DNA of 64,000 bases, from contig NZ_QKUF01000004.1 of assembly GCF_003253565.1 (NCBI RefSeq), forward strand, positions 62,001 to 126,000. Direction: 5' to 3'. Under the pieces are notes generated by a model that saw nothing but the letters and a program-made list of their open reading frames with translations, had not been told where the DNA came from and did not search any database. Positions 7,253-16,146 of the stretch are shown here, one piece after another (position 1 is the first letter of the stretch; every line of letters begins with the position of its first letter). The DNA comes from Thermosporothrix hazakensis. Lineage in GTDB: Bacteria > Chloroflexota > Ktedonobacteria > Ktedonobacterales > Ktedonobacteraceae. Position numbers and translations under genes: made by a program.

Positions 7253-7975
7253 CTACCAGGGGAGTCGCCCTTTCTCATCAAAGAAGCCCCCTGTTGGTCC
7301 GTCCGCTGACAGCGTTGCCAACTGCACTGCGACAGCGGCCCCCTGCCGAGGCGTGCGCGTCGCTGTCGGGTTCATATCGGTCGCCACCCTTCCCGGATCC
7401 GCCGCGTTGACCTTGATTCCCGCCTGCTCCAGCTCTTTCGCGAAGTAGATCGTAAACGCGTTCACAGCCGCTTTCGACGAGCTATAAGCAACGCTAAAAT
7501 GCAGCAGCAAGTCGGCAGAAGCTTCGCTACTCATGCTCAGCGAGGCTAGCCCACTCGTCATGTTGACAATACGCCCCGCCGGCGAGCGCCGAAGCAACGG
7601 GATCATTGCCTGAGTGACGGCAAAGGTGCCAAACACATTAGTCTCGTATGTAAACCGTAAGGAGTCCGGGGTCTGTTTGCTTGGAAGTGCCTTCTCAGGA
7701 GCCACGACCGCCGCATTGTTCACCAGCACATCAAGCCGGGCATAGGTATCCTCAATCAAGCGGGCGGCGGTGTCAATGCTGCGCTGATCGCAAAGATCAA
7801 GCATGATCGCCCGCGCCTCAATTCCCTCTTCCTGTAGCTTCCGCGCCGCTTCATCACCACGCGCCCGCGCCCCGATCAGCACAAGCATCCCCTGCTCTCC
7901 CAACTGGCGAGCGATCTCAAACCCAATTCCTTTTGTCGCGCCCGTCACAAGCGCAATCTTTTTCTCCTGTGACAT
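7253..7975 (-). CDS. Short-chain dehydrogenase/reductase (SDR)
   Basis: 240 residues from ATG 7975 (GGGAGTGTTGAG just upstream; an in-frame TTG six codons earlier is less likely). Classical SDR motifs are the cofactor loop VTGATKGIGFE, the VNNAAV strand, a serine in NMTSGLASLS and the catalytic pair YSSSK. It is an NAD(P)H-dependent oxidoreductase of unknown substrate. It is divergent from a tetR gene, with a perfect 15-bp palindrome between them, so it is very likely the repressor's target. Confidence 0.92.
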   Translation of the reverse strand: MSQEKKIALVTGATKGIGFEIARQLGEQGMLVLIGARARGDEAARKLQEEGIEARAIMLDLCDQRSIDTAARLIEDTYARLDVLVNNAAVVAPEKALPSKQTPDSLRFTYETNVFGTFAVTQAMIPLLRRSPAGRIVNMTSGLASLSMSSEASADLLLHFSVAYSSSKAAVNAFTIYFAKELEQAGIKVNAADPGRVATDMNPTATRTPRQGAAVAVQLATLSADGPTGGFFDEKGRLPW

Positions 7976-8030
7976 CTCAACACTCCCAAACAAGAGGGCT
8001 TACGGCCCTCTCCTTTTCATTAGATTTCCT

Positions 8031-8062
8031 ACTATTCAATAGAGTAGACTCTATTGAATAGT
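8031..8062. promoter_or_regulatory. TetR operator between SDR and tetR
   Basis: A perfect inverted repeat of ACTATTCAATAGAGT (8031-8045) and its complement (8048-8062), spacer AG. It overlaps the -35 region of tetR and lies 56 bp from the SDR start. It is placed to control both genes. Confidence 0.8.
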
Positions 8063-8066
8063 ATGA

Positions 8067-8072
8067 TATAAT
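8067..8072 (+). promoter_or_regulatory. -10 box of a probably leaderless tetR
   Basis: TATAAT ends seven bases before the tetR ATG (8079). A start at the usual distance would begin the mRNA at or next to the start codon, and no ribosome binding site is visible. Confidence 0.45.
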
Positions 8073-8078
8073 CAATCT

Positions 8079-8687
8079 ATGGCACATGTCAAGAGATCAT
8101 ATACATCGCTTCAGCGGCAGCGGCAGGCCCGGGCCACGCGGGAGCGTATCACCACATCGGCAAGGCGGCTTTTCGCGCAGCACGGTTTCGCAACCACCAC
8201 GATGGAAGATATCGCTCGTGATGCCGAGGTTGCCGTTCAAACTGTCTATGCCGCGTTTGGCTCAAAGCGCGGAATCTTGCTGGCGCTTCTTGATAGCATG
8301 GAAAGCGAGCAGCCAGCAATCAGTGACGAGATGGACCCGATAGCTCAGATTCGGCAGTGGGCGCACGCGGCGCGTCTCTATTTCGAGCGAGGTGCCGATC
8401 TGATCGATATTGTGTGGAAGGCCGGTTTAGCGGATCCGGATCTACTGGCAGCATGGCGCGAGGGCGAGCGCAGAAGACGAGCAAATGTAGAGGAACGAGT
8501 CAGAGGGTGGGTGGCACGGGAGCTCTTACGCCCGGGGCTTTCGGAACAGGAGGCAACTGATATTGTATGGACACTGCATGCGCCGGAGGTCTTCCGGCTT
8601 TTTGTGAACGAATGTCACTGGTCAGGCGAGCGCTATGAAGCATGGCTCGCCTCGGAGATGGAGGCGCTGCTTCACAGGCCAGCCTGA
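8079..8687 (+). CDS. TetR/AcrR family repressor
   Basis: 202 residues. The N-terminal HTH is clear: ATRERITTSARRLFAQHGFA, TTMEDIARDAEVAVQTVYAA, FGSKRGILLALLD. The rest is an all-helical ligand and dimer domain with a TetR_C-like ending. It is divergent from the SDR gene with a 15-bp perfect palindrome between. The likely role is a ligand-released repressor of itself and the SDR. The transcript seems leaderless, since the -10 box is adjacent to the ATG. Confidence 0.92.
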   Translation: MAHVKRSYTSLQRQRQARATRERITTSARRLFAQHGFATTTMEDIARDAEVAVQTVYAAFGSKRGILLALLDSMESEQPAISDEMDPIAQIRQWAHAARLYFERGADLIDIVWKAGLADPDLLAAWREGERRRRANVEERVRGWVARELLRPGLSEQEATDIVWTLHAPEVFRLFVNECHWSGERYEAWLASEMEALLHRPA

Positions 8688-8736
8688 ACAGCAGGGGATA
8701 TGGTCTCGAACCGCTTCTGACCCGAGACCATGCACT

Positions 8737-9648
8737 CTATGAGCGCCCGGCCACCTTGAACTTCTCGGCCTCGGGGATAACGCGTGTCGCCAGGAGATCA
8801 AAGACCTCGGGATCAGTTACGTTCAGCAGCGAGATGATCGCCTGATCGACTCCCAGTTCGGCAAGCTGCCCCAGATGATCGAGGAGTTCTGATGCTGAGG
8901 TCGTACCGTTGCGCCCATCGGCAGTGAGCGTCAGGCGATCGGCGGTCGTCTTCTCGATCTCCTCATAGGGGCGTCCAAGCCGCTCACAATGCTCACGCAG
9001 CACTTCGAGCTTACCCCGAATTCCTTCCACGCCAAGCGCGCCAAAGATATTACAAGCGTCGCCATATTGAGCAACCAGCCGGAGTGTTTTGCGCTCACCA
9101 GAGCCACCGATCATAATCGGGGGATGCGGCTTCTGCACGGCTTGCGGCGAATTCAGCGGGCGCTCAAGCGTGTAGTACTTGCCCTGAAATGGCGACTCGT
9201 CACCTTTCCACATCTGTTGGGCAATCTGTAACGTCTCTTCCAGCCGCTCAAACCGCTCTGCCAGCGAAGGGAAGGGAATTCCCAGACCTCTGTGTTCCTC
9301 CTCATTCCAGGCCGCACCGATGCCAAAGTAGGCCCGCCCATGCGAGAGCACATCCAGCGTTGTCGCGGTCTTTACCAGCACGCCGGGGTGACGATAGGTG
9401 ATGCCTGTGACCAGCGTCCCGAGCTTGATGCGGTTAGTACGACCGGCTGCGAAGGCCAGCGCACTCCATCCTTCCAGCATCTCGTTCTCGGCAGGACCGA
9501 CAATCGAGATTTGAAAGAAGTGGTCCATCACCCAGAGGCTATAAAAGCCAGCCCGCTCTGCTCGCTCCGCGATCAAGCCGAAACTATCTCCAAGCTGACT
9601 CTGACCTTCAGGATAGGTAAAATTTTGTACCTGCAATCCAAGACGCAT
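8737..9648 (-). CDS. LLM-class (F420-type) flavin-dependent oxidoreductase
   Basis: 303 residues with the luciferase-like TIM barrel. Features are MRLGLQVQNFTYPEGQ, SLWVMDHFFQI, the 'GTLVTGITYRHPGVLVKTATTLDVLSHGRAYFGIGAAW' block and PHPPIMIGGSGERKTLRLVA. This architecture is typical of F420-dependent LLM oxidoreductases. It is monocistronic, with AGGAGAGAAAGTAAAGC before the ATG. Upstream is a TTGACT-N19-TATCCT promoter with a dyad in the spacer, shared with the LLM gene at 55747-56712, so both are probably under MerR-type control. Confidence 0.92.
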   Translation of the reverse strand: MRLGLQVQNFTYPEGQSQLGDSFGLIAERAERAGFYSLWVMDHFFQISIVGPAENEMLEGWSALAFAAGRTNRIKLGTLVTGITYRHPGVLVKTATTLDVLSHGRAYFGIGAAWNEEEHRGLGIPFPSLAERFERLEETLQIAQQMWKGDESPFQGKYYTLERPLNSPQAVQKPHPPIMIGGSGERKTLRLVAQYGDACNIFGALGVEGIRGKLEVLREHCERLGRPYEEIEKTTADRLTLTADGRNGTTSASELLDHLGQLAELGVDQAIISLLNVTDPEVFDLLATRVIPEAEKFKVAGRS

Positions 9649-9748
9649 GCTTTACTTTCTCTCCTTTTTTACTGACCACACAGATAGCTCGCAGCAAGTC
9701 ACACCCTGCTTTCCTTCATCACGTTTCATGGAGACCTGTTGCCTCAGT

Positions 9749-9779
9749 AGGATATATCTTAGAGTGTGCTCTAAGTCAA
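9749..9779 (-). promoter_or_regulatory. MerR-type promoter of the LLM gene
   Basis: On the minus strand, -35 TTGACT (9774-9779) and -10 TATCCT (9749-9754) are 19 bp apart. The spacer holds the dyad CTTAGAG-N4-CTCTAAG. An over-long 19-bp spacer with a central dyad is the hallmark of MerR-family activated promoters. Confidence 0.65.
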
Positions 9780-9854
9780 GAGGGAGAAAGCAACCAAAAA
9801 TGCCGAGAAACCATTCCCGCACGCCGCCGGGATTGCAGCATTACGGATAAGGTC

Positions 9855-10253
9855 GTGTACCAGAATGCCGGCATCCAGTCGCAGGCTTGCCAATCGCACC
9901 CGTTCGCGCTGCGAGGACGCGAGCTTGTTTGGTCAATGCTCACAGCAACTCTTCACGCATCCGCCAGGCCCCATTATCAGGCCCGGCACCCGTTCACGTT
10001 GAAAAGCTCCCTCCGCCAGTGGAGCCGATTCCAGCTACACGAGGGGGAGTCTCCCATCCTGTCCACCATCGCGCTTGCAGCATTCCAGCTTCTCACAGAG
10101 TATGACCTGACACGTTTGCGCGCCTGCCAGAATCCCGCCTGCCCGCTCTTCTTTTATGACACAACCAAAAGCGCTACCAGACATTGGTGCAGCGTCAAAT
10201 GCAAAGAACGTGCACGCTCCATTGTTCGGCACAGACAGAGCAAACAGGCATGA
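9855..10253 (+). pseudogene. CGNR zinc-finger protein, C-terminal remnant
   Basis: The last 45 residues read LTRLRACQNPACPLFFYDTT, then TRHWCSVKCKERAR. This is the CGNR-type zinc finger (C-x4-C, D-T, W-C) of ABATE-domain regulators. The usual N-terminal ABATE domain is not recognisable, there is no clear ribosome binding site before the GTG, and the normal 'CGNR' tetrad is altered. It is probably a degraded regulator. Confidence 0.55.
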
Positions 10254-10651
10254 GCTCAACGTATGGGTTCCAGTGCTGAGCCACACCTGTCGGACCCGTC
10301 CGGGCCAGATGCCAGGCACTGTTCGGATGCCTACCTGCGGGAAGCTCCTCCGATATTCCTGTAAGCCTGCTTGTAGCATCCCATCAATGAGCACAGCCGA
10401 GGCACCATAGAGACACCTCGCAGAAATCTGGCGACAGGTGCACCTCTATCCCTTCTGCATGTATCATATACTAGAGATGGTTTTTTCTTTTCATTCATCT
10501 TCTGTTCTACAGAGATAAGAAAACATTTTCCACTCTTCACGCAAGGAAAGGTCGGCAATAGCAGGCGGAGATCGCAACAGGGGTGCCGCTACGAGCGGTC
10601 GCGCGGCGGCTCATAAGCAGGCAAGCAGAACGCTTTGATACAAGTGGAGCG
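10254..10651. other. Intergenic, about 400 bp, no gene seen
   Basis: Only short overlapping frames without ribosome binding sites are present. No RNA gene or clear repeat is seen. Confidence 0.5.
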
Positions 10652-11140
10652 TCAAAGCGATGTTACATACCATTCTGAAGCAATCGTCAGACCTGCATCC
10701 TGTAACATACTCCGTTTCGCATGGTCGAGATGCGGACAGACGACAACAATCTGATTGGCGCCACGCTCTTTTGCTTGTTGCTTGACCTCGTCCAGCAACA
10801 GCCTCCCGATCCGTAACCAATTCGCCTCGTGGGCTACGCAAAAATCATCAACATGGCAGGTCAGTCCGGCTGCGTAAACGGGAGGCGCTTTCACAATGGA
10901 CGCAATTACAAAGCCTGCGACCACAAAGTCCGTACCATCTTCTTCCTGTTCATAGACAAACGCAATAGTGCTCTCTCGTGCAAGGACGTCTCGAAGATAC
11001 GCGTAATGCTTCTCGTAAGAATCATCTGCTTTCCGCCAGAAAACCGGCTGATATTGCTGTAGCTTCCCACGGGCTTGCTCCGCAAGTTCGACCATCACAG
11101 AAAGATCCTCGGGTTGGGCAGCTCTGATCCGTTCAGTCAT
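10652..11140 (-). CDS. GNAT family N-acetyltransferase
   Basis: 162 residues. The start MTERIRAAQPEDLSVMVELA is the typical GNAT first strand and helix. The acetyl-CoA region is HVDDFCVAHEANWLRIGRLL, with an imperfect R/Q-x-x-G-x-A loop (LRIGRLLL). It ends with the strand NQIVVVCPHLDHAKRSMLQD. Acceptor unknown. It stands alone between unrelated genes. Confidence 0.82.
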   Translation of the reverse strand: MTERIRAAQPEDLSVMVELAEQARGKLQQYQPVFWRKADDSYEKHYAYLRDVLARESTIAFVYEQEEDGTDFVVAGFVIASIVKAPPVYAAGLTCHVDDFCVAHEANWLRIGRLLLDEVKQQAKERGANQIVVVCPHLDHAKRSMLQDAGLTIASEWYVTSL

Positions 11141-11340
11141 ACGCTTCCTTTCTTCTATGCTCTGAAAGTACGCAGTCAGCGCTTCCTACAACGACTTCTA
11201 AACTGTTGCACTCTTTCCATAATACCAGAAAGCCAGAGAAAGAGGAACACGCAAAAACGCGAGAAACGCATTCATCTCGTCGTACATGAGGGATGGCACA
11301 CAGCTAGCCGAGGGCCTGGCTGTATGCCACCCTGGAGACA

Positions 11341-12129
11341 TTATCGAGCTCTGATCTGTTCAGCCATATACTGAATCAGGGCGAGTGTCTCCTGTAGATC
11401 TTCCTCGGGAGCATCTTCTTCGGCATACTTTCCCGCCAGCGAGCGTTCAATCAATCCCGACCAGCGTTCTCCCAGATTCGCCTGTGCCCAGCGTGCCGCC
11501 TGAGGTTTGGACGCGATCTGTGCCGTTTCCAGCACATATAGTACCCGGCAGAGCGTCAGAACCACAAACGCCTGATTCTTTCGTGACCGTGCCCAATCCA
11601 ACCACTCAGGGCTATGGATCTCTCCCAGCCACAAGTTCACAATCGCCGCTGCCGCCCGCTGAAGATCCTCAGGGGCGACAGGCTCAAAGAGCTCGCGAGG
11701 CTCGGGCCCTGCCACTCTCACCCCACATGTATACAGCGTGTGTCGTTGAAAGCTCCACCCGATTTCAAGCGGCGCCAGCAGAAACGGAAACTCCTTCTCG
11801 ACCTGAGGATAACGCGCTTCGGTCGGCTCAGTATGTCGCAGCGCCTCACGCGGGACATACGCCGCCTCAATATTCTCTGCCCAGGGCGAGCCGCTGCGGG
11901 CAAAGCGCTCATGAAACGCCTTCAACTCCTCAATCAGCTCATCCGGCAGTTCTGCATCTGTGACAACGAGAAAATCAATATCGCTCTGTTGCGGGTCAAA
12001 GTCGCCGAGGGCAAGTGAGCCATAGAGATACATGCCACAGAAATGGCTCCCGAGCAGAGCCTGTAGCTGTGTCGCAAGCTCATTCAGTACGGCATTCACA
12101 TCGGCATAAGGGGTAGGAGTTGTATTCAT
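11341..12129 (-). CDS. Aminoglycoside adenylyltransferase-like nucleotidyltransferase (DUF4111)
   Basis: 262 residues with the nucleotidyltransferase signature GMYLYGSLALGDFDPQQSDI: a GS-x10-D-x-D arrangement that binds Mg-ATP. A helical DUF4111-type C-terminal domain follows, as in AadA/ANT(3'')-like enzymes. Such proteins transfer AMP to aminoglycosides, but many environmental members have unproven substrates, so resistance is only a possibility. GAGAGGTCTTTCA precedes the ATG. Confidence 0.85.
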   Translation of the reverse strand: MNTTPTPYADVNAVLNELATQLQALLGSHFCGMYLYGSLALGDFDPQQSDIDFLVVTDAELPDELIEELKAFHERFARSGSPWAENIEAAYVPREALRHTEPTEARYPQVEKEFPFLLAPLEIGWSFQRHTLYTCGVRVAGPEPRELFEPVAPEDLQRAAAAIVNLWLGEIHSPEWLDWARSRKNQAFVVLTLCRVLYVLETAQIASKPQAARWAQANLGERWSGLIERSLAGKYAEEDAPEEDLQETLALIQYMAEQIRAR

Positions 12130-12593
12130 TGAAAGACCTCTCTGTTTCTTATCTGGCTATTTTTCGAGTATATGGAAGGGAGGTATAAGAAAGGGGGCGC
12201 TCGAATTCGAGAGGTAGGCGGTGTGCAAGCAGAAGAGGACAACCCACCTGCGAACACGCACATGAGCGGGAAGTAGCATAGCTTGTGTTGACAGCAGTAT
12301 TGAGAGCTGGCTTGATAATTATATGGACAGCCCCGTTGATAGATGTCCGGGCATCAATAACGATGGCGAGTATACATAGAGTGCTCCTCTCAATAGCATC
12401 TTTCTCCTTATGATACGCAGTCAGCTCGCTCCCTGTCAAGGAGCCAGTCCTGCACTCCCCATTCGGCATAACTTGCTATACATCTCCTTCTCTTTCTGCT
12501 ATGCTGCTTAGCAGTTTCCCCATCCCGTGAGAGAGGGACCGCAATCATTTTGTGCCGACTGGCAACTTCTGTTTCAAAGGAGATTCTATAGAT
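12130..12593. other. Intergenic, about 460 bp
   Basis: It holds the start signals of the plus-strand gene (AAAGGAG at 12577-12583). A minus-strand open frame with several cysteines (12149-12469) lacks a convincing start and I do not call it. Confidence 0.4.
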
Positions 12594-13610
12594 ATGGTGA
12601 CTATCCCTGTATGGTTGGAACAGCTTCAACAAACACCGCACAAAGACTTCCACTGGTTCAGTCAGGAAGAGATAGAAAACAGGCAGACACATTCATCTAT
12701 TGATGCCCATCTCCAAAAATGGGGACTGACCGGAGAAACAGCGGATCAAGCCCGTTCCTTGCTTCAACACATGGTTCAGGTTGGCGAGGGGTTTCGCGTT
12801 CCCGGCGCGAATGAGAGCATTCAGCATACCGTCGAATACTGGCTGAACCAGCAGGACCCCTCCCAGCTCTGGGCAGCCCTGCATTATCACGCCCTCCCGC
12901 AGCTCTTCTTTCCTGTTGGAAATGAGTTCACTGCCATTACCCGAGCACTTGCGCTCTATCATGCCGAAGAGAAAGGAGAGTATCCCGCTCAATGCCGCCT
13001 CTTCGTCGGACTGCTGGAAGGTCTCTCATTGAGCGAACTTGAACATATGCTGCTCTTCCGTCCCGCATTTGGTGGGTTCCGCGTGAGAGGAAGTACGACT
13101 CCTCTCAGAAACAACTATCCCCGGATCACTGAGCTATGGACAACCCATTCACGCTCATTGCTCCGGCTGATCTGGTTTGAACATATCGAGACATCGCTTG
13201 TGCATATCGAATACCAGCCAGTGCAACAGCAGCAGACAATCGCCAGCTATAACGAGGCCTTTGGCTATCACTTCCCGCTCAATATCCCGGTCGATGTCGC
13301 AGAACTGCTCCACGGCTTCGTGAACCTCAATGCCGAGCAGCTTTTCAATGAGATGCAGGAGCTTCCCGACGAGGAGGTGAATTTCTATCTCTTCATTCTG
13401 GCAAATATCCTTCCGCCCTCCTCAACCGACGCCCTGACGACCTATATCCTCCCATTCTACCTGCACCCTTCCCGAGAGATACGCGAAATGGTAATCGAGA
13501 TCGTACAGGAATACAGGGAGCCGTCCATACTCCGCGTCCTGCTACAGCGCGAAGAGGATCCGGACGTGCAGGCAATCATTCAGGACGCATTACAGCAAAT
13601 GGAAGCATAG
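12594..13610 (+). CDS. Unrecognised protein with HEAT-like C-terminus
   Basis: 338 residues from ATG 12594, chosen because AAAGGAGATTCTATAGAT precedes it. I do not recognise the family. The N-terminal half is helical and aromatic-rich. The C-terminal 70 residues (LPFYLHPSREIREMVIEIVQ, EPSILRVLLQREEDPDVQAI) look like a pair of HEAT-type repeats and end in QQMEA. No signal peptide or membrane segment is seen. It stands alone. Confidence 0.8.
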   Translation: MVTIPVWLEQLQQTPHKDFHWFSQEEIENRQTHSSIDAHLQKWGLTGETADQARSLLQHMVQVGEGFRVPGANESIQHTVEYWLNQQDPSQLWAALHYHALPQLFFPVGNEFTAITRALALYHAEEKGEYPAQCRLFVGLLEGLSLSELEHMLLFRPAFGGFRVRGSTTPLRNNYPRITELWTTHSRSLLRLIWFEHIETSLVHIEYQPVQQQQTIASYNEAFGYHFPLNIPVDVAELLHGFVNLNAEQLFNEMQELPDEEVNFYLFILANILPPSSTDALTTYILPFYLHPSREIREMVIEIVQEYREPSILRVLLQREEDPDVQAIIQDALQQMEA

Positions 13611-13707
13611 ACCACCAAAAAGGAAGAGATCCCGGGGAGCCTGTCCATCTCCTCCGAGATCTCCATCACAAAACCCTCTTTCAATCCAGAAAACACCTCA
13701 TCAGGAG

Positions 13708-14028
13708 CTAGAGCCCGGGTGTTCCTTCCAGCAGCTCAAGCATTGGACGACGCGCTTCCGGCCCATAGGCTACACTTCCCACCGGGATCGCGGAATTGAG
13801 CGCCTCACTGACTTTCGCAATCCAGACGGGTCCGAAGCCGCCACACAGTTCGATCATCTGCACGCCATTCTGATAGAGCTCACGCGCCACCTCAATGACC
13901 CGTTCCTTCTGCTGAAAATCGAGGCCCACTGCAATAAACTCACAGATGTCATTCTTTGTTGAAACCGTGTTCTTCTCAGGCGAGAAGCCCGGGGAAAGAT
14001 AGATATACGCCCATTTACGCAAAGCCAT
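13708..14028 (-). CDS. DUF6506-like small protein
   Basis: 106 residues. The characteristic part is VQMIELCGGFGPVWIAKVSE followed by IPVGSVAYGPEARRP, a conserved cysteine-glycine motif that I associate with the DUF6506 group, whose function is unknown. The start is clear (AAAGGAGATGTACT ATG). No operon partner. Confidence 0.75.
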   Translation of the reverse strand: MALRKWAYIYLSPGFSPEKNTVSTKNDICEFIAVGLDFQQKERVIEVARELYQNGVQMIELCGGFGPVWIAKVSEALNSAIPVGSVAYGPEARRPMLELLEGTPGL

Positions 14029-14275
14029 AGTACATCTCCTTTCATCTCTTCAGCATTGTTACAGGAAGAAAAGTGGCCATCTGTACCCTGCTCATCACAT
14101 GCCTCACGATAGCCTCTCGTCTTTCAGTGACTCAGCACCGTGGTTGAAGGCAGGACTACAGATCAGCCGCTCTCGTTCTCCCCTGCAAGGAGATACTACA
14201 CCCTGACGCTAACGTGAGGGTCAAGCCTCTGACTGGAAAGAAATCAATATCCTCTCAAGACCTCTCCGCTCTCTG

Positions 14276-14611
14276 TTATTGCTTGCTTGTTTCGGCTTCA
14301 AAGGTGCGGAAGCCGTTCTCAATCGCTGGAATGATGTCATTGACAATAAAGTAAGGGTGCGCAATCAGTGCCGTATCGCGTAGCTTTTCAATGAAGTAGT
14401 AGTAGCTCTTGAGATCCTCGGTTTCCAGCATCATCACATCCGAGCAACGGGCAGTGAACGCTTCTGCATCAAACAGTCGAACACGTACGGTCGCGCCGAA
14501 CTCCCGCAGGAGCGGTTCCAGCGTATTCGCAACCATGTCATTGCGCTGCTCACGACTCAAGGAGAGCCAGGCCGGTGCTGCGGTCATAAGCACAAAGACG
14601 CTATAGTTCAT
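14276..14611 (-). CDS. Darcynin family protein
   Basis: 111 residues matching the darcynin family: FVLMTAAPAWLSLSREQRND, VRVRLFDAEAFTARCSDVMM, TEDLKSYYYFIEKLRDT and NDIIPAIENGFR. The fold is ABM/dimeric-barrel-like and the function is unknown. It is transcribed in the same direction as, and just after, a tetR gene. Each gene is preceded by a TTAAAC-N3-GTT(T/C)AA site, so the darcynin gene is a likely regulon member. Confidence 0.85.
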   Translation of the reverse strand: MNYSVFVLMTAAPAWLSLSREQRNDMVANTLEPLLREFGATVRVRLFDAEAFTARCSDVMMLETEDLKSYYYFIEKLRDTALIAHPYFIVNDIIPAIENGFRTFEAETSKQ

Positions 14612-14644
14612 TATTTTTGATCCTTTCTAAACAATGCTTAATAG

Positions 14645-14659
14645 TTAAACTTAGTTCAA
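14645..14659. promoter_or_regulatory. TetR operator candidate before darcynin
   Basis: TTAAAC-TTA-GTTCAA, one mismatch from the perfect TTAAAC-TTT-GTTTAA site before tetR. Confidence 0.5.
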
Positions 14660-14675
14660 TTTCTCGTAAAAAAAT

Positions 14676-15302
14676 TTAGCGCTCGGCGGGAGCATGGCTC
14701 CACGACCATAAGAGCGCCTGCACTGTCCGTAGAGCGAGCGCCTTAGCCTGCTGACGATCCTCTCGCAAGCGCTGTGTAAACGCCAGTGAGATCAGGCCAT
14801 GAAGCAGCCCCCAGATAGCCTCGACCTTCTCCATACCATCTGTCGAGGGAAGCTCGTGTTCCTGCAACCAACGGTCAAACAGCTCATACGACAGGCGAAA
14901 AGCCTCCCACTCCTTGAAGGGATTATCCGGGAACGAGAAAGGGGCTCCTCCCAGACTATGCATCACCTGATAGAGTTCAGGGAAACGCCATGCAAAATCC
15001 CAGTAGCTCGCACAGAGCGTCAGCAGTTGTGTTTCGGCGTCGGCATTGGTCGGCAGAGCAGCTTGTAACTGAGCAGCCAGCCGGTCAAAGCCTTCTTTTA
15101 CAAGCGTTTCCAGCATCGCCTCTTTACTGTCAAAGTAGCTATAGATGCTTCCAGGGCTATACTCGACGCGCTCCGCCACCTTCCGAATCGTGACAGCCTG
15201 CCAGCCGTCCTGAGCAGCAATAGCGCAGGCAGCATCCAGAATCGCCTGACGCAATTCGCGGCGCTCGCGTTCGCGCCGCTGCTGAGCAATAGATTGCTTC
15301 AT
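14676..15302 (-). CDS. TetR/AcrR family repressor
   Basis: About 208 residues from ATG 15302 (AGG seven bases upstream; a GTG two codons earlier is possible). The HTH reads LRQAILDAACAIAAQDGWQA, VTIRKVAERVEYSPGSIYSY and FDSKEAMLETLVKEG. The C-terminal half is helical, of TetR_C type. It is followed by the darcynin gene. A perfect palindrome (TTAAAC-TTT-GTTTAA, 15336-15350) lies upstream, so autoregulation is likely. Confidence 0.92.
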   Translation of the reverse strand: MKQSIAQQRRERERRELRQAILDAACAIAAQDGWQAVTIRKVAERVEYSPGSIYSYFDSKEAMLETLVKEGFDRLAAQLQAALPTNADAETQLLTLCASYWDFAWRFPELYQVMHSLGGAPFSFPDNPFKEWEAFRLSYELFDRWLQEHELPSTDGMEKVEAIWGLLHGLISLAFTQRLREDRQQAKALALRTVQALLWSWSHAPAER

Positions 15303-15335
15303 GGGCACCTGCTTTCCCTGAACAATGTTCTTTTC

Positions 15336-15350
15336 TTAAACTTTGTTTAA
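15336..15350. promoter_or_regulatory. TetR operator before tetR
   Basis: A perfect palindrome TTAAAC-TTT-GTTTAA, 34 bp before the tetR start, with a near-copy before the darcynin gene. Confidence 0.65.
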
Positions 15351-15477
15351 CCAACCTTCGCTAGAAACTATACACGTTCTCGCACAGTTCTGTCAAGGGA
15401 GCGCTTGACAAAGGCTATGCGCAGATCTCTACTTTTGCCAAATAGACATAATTTGTCATCAAAAAGGCCAGAAAAAC

Positions 15478-16078
15478 GTGGAAACTGATGAACGCGAGCA
15501 GACCATTCTGGATGCAGCCGCTGAACGACTCGCTATGGATACAACAAATTGACAATGAGTGATGTAGCCAATGCAGCCGGGTTACATCGTGGGCTCGTCT
15601 ATCTTCGTTTTCCCTCAAAGGATGAGCTGATAGATGCCCTCATTTTTCGCGAACTGATGCGGTATGTTGAAATATGGCATGCCTGTTTTGAAGCAGATCC
15701 TCAGAGTGGAACCGTTGCCGCCATCTATCGCAGTACGCTTGCTGCGATCAAACAATTGCCTCTGGCAGTGCCCTTGCACACCCGCGATGAACATATGGGA
15801 AATGTCTTCACCCAACTCACCACTGTCAGCGTCACACAAGACTCTCTTCAGGCCATGAGGGAGGTCGGCGCTATCCGCAACGATGTGAGCATCGACGCGA
15901 TGGCTGTCATTATGGATAAACTATCTCTCAGCATCATCGAAGCGCTTTCCTCACCCCATACCGCCTCTGTGCAGCCAGAAGAGCTGGTTGAAAAACGATT
16001 GCCAGGATGCTTGAAGCCATGCTTACACCCGAGGGCGCCAATCTTGAGGCCAGGAAAGCGCTGCTCAATGACTGGTAG
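15478..16078 (+). pseudogene. TetR family regulator, frameshifted
   Basis: Three frames rebuild one TetR protein. First ETDEREQTILDAAAERLAMD. Then, after a stop, MTMSDVANAAGLHRGLVYLR with FPSKDELIDALIF and the ligand domain. After a second shift near 16000, IARMLEAMLTPEGANLEARK then ALLNDW and a stop. Two frameshifts in 600 bp make it a probable pseudogene. It precedes a decayed glycosyltransferase by 68 bp. Confidence 0.75.
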
Positions 16079-16146
16079 CGTCAGAGACAGGCACGCCTCG
16101 CCAGCTTGAAGGAACAGACAAAAAGAGAAAGAAAAAGGTAAAAACC

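Noticed and set aside
6131..7309. 392-codon open frame on the plus strand
   Set aside because: Antisense to the HTH_42, DDN and part of the SDR genes, with low-complexity translation.
12149..12469. 106-codon minus-strand frame with a CxCxxxxC segment that looked like a second precursor peptide
   Set aside because: No ribosome site at its start, no leader motif, and no modification enzymes next to it.
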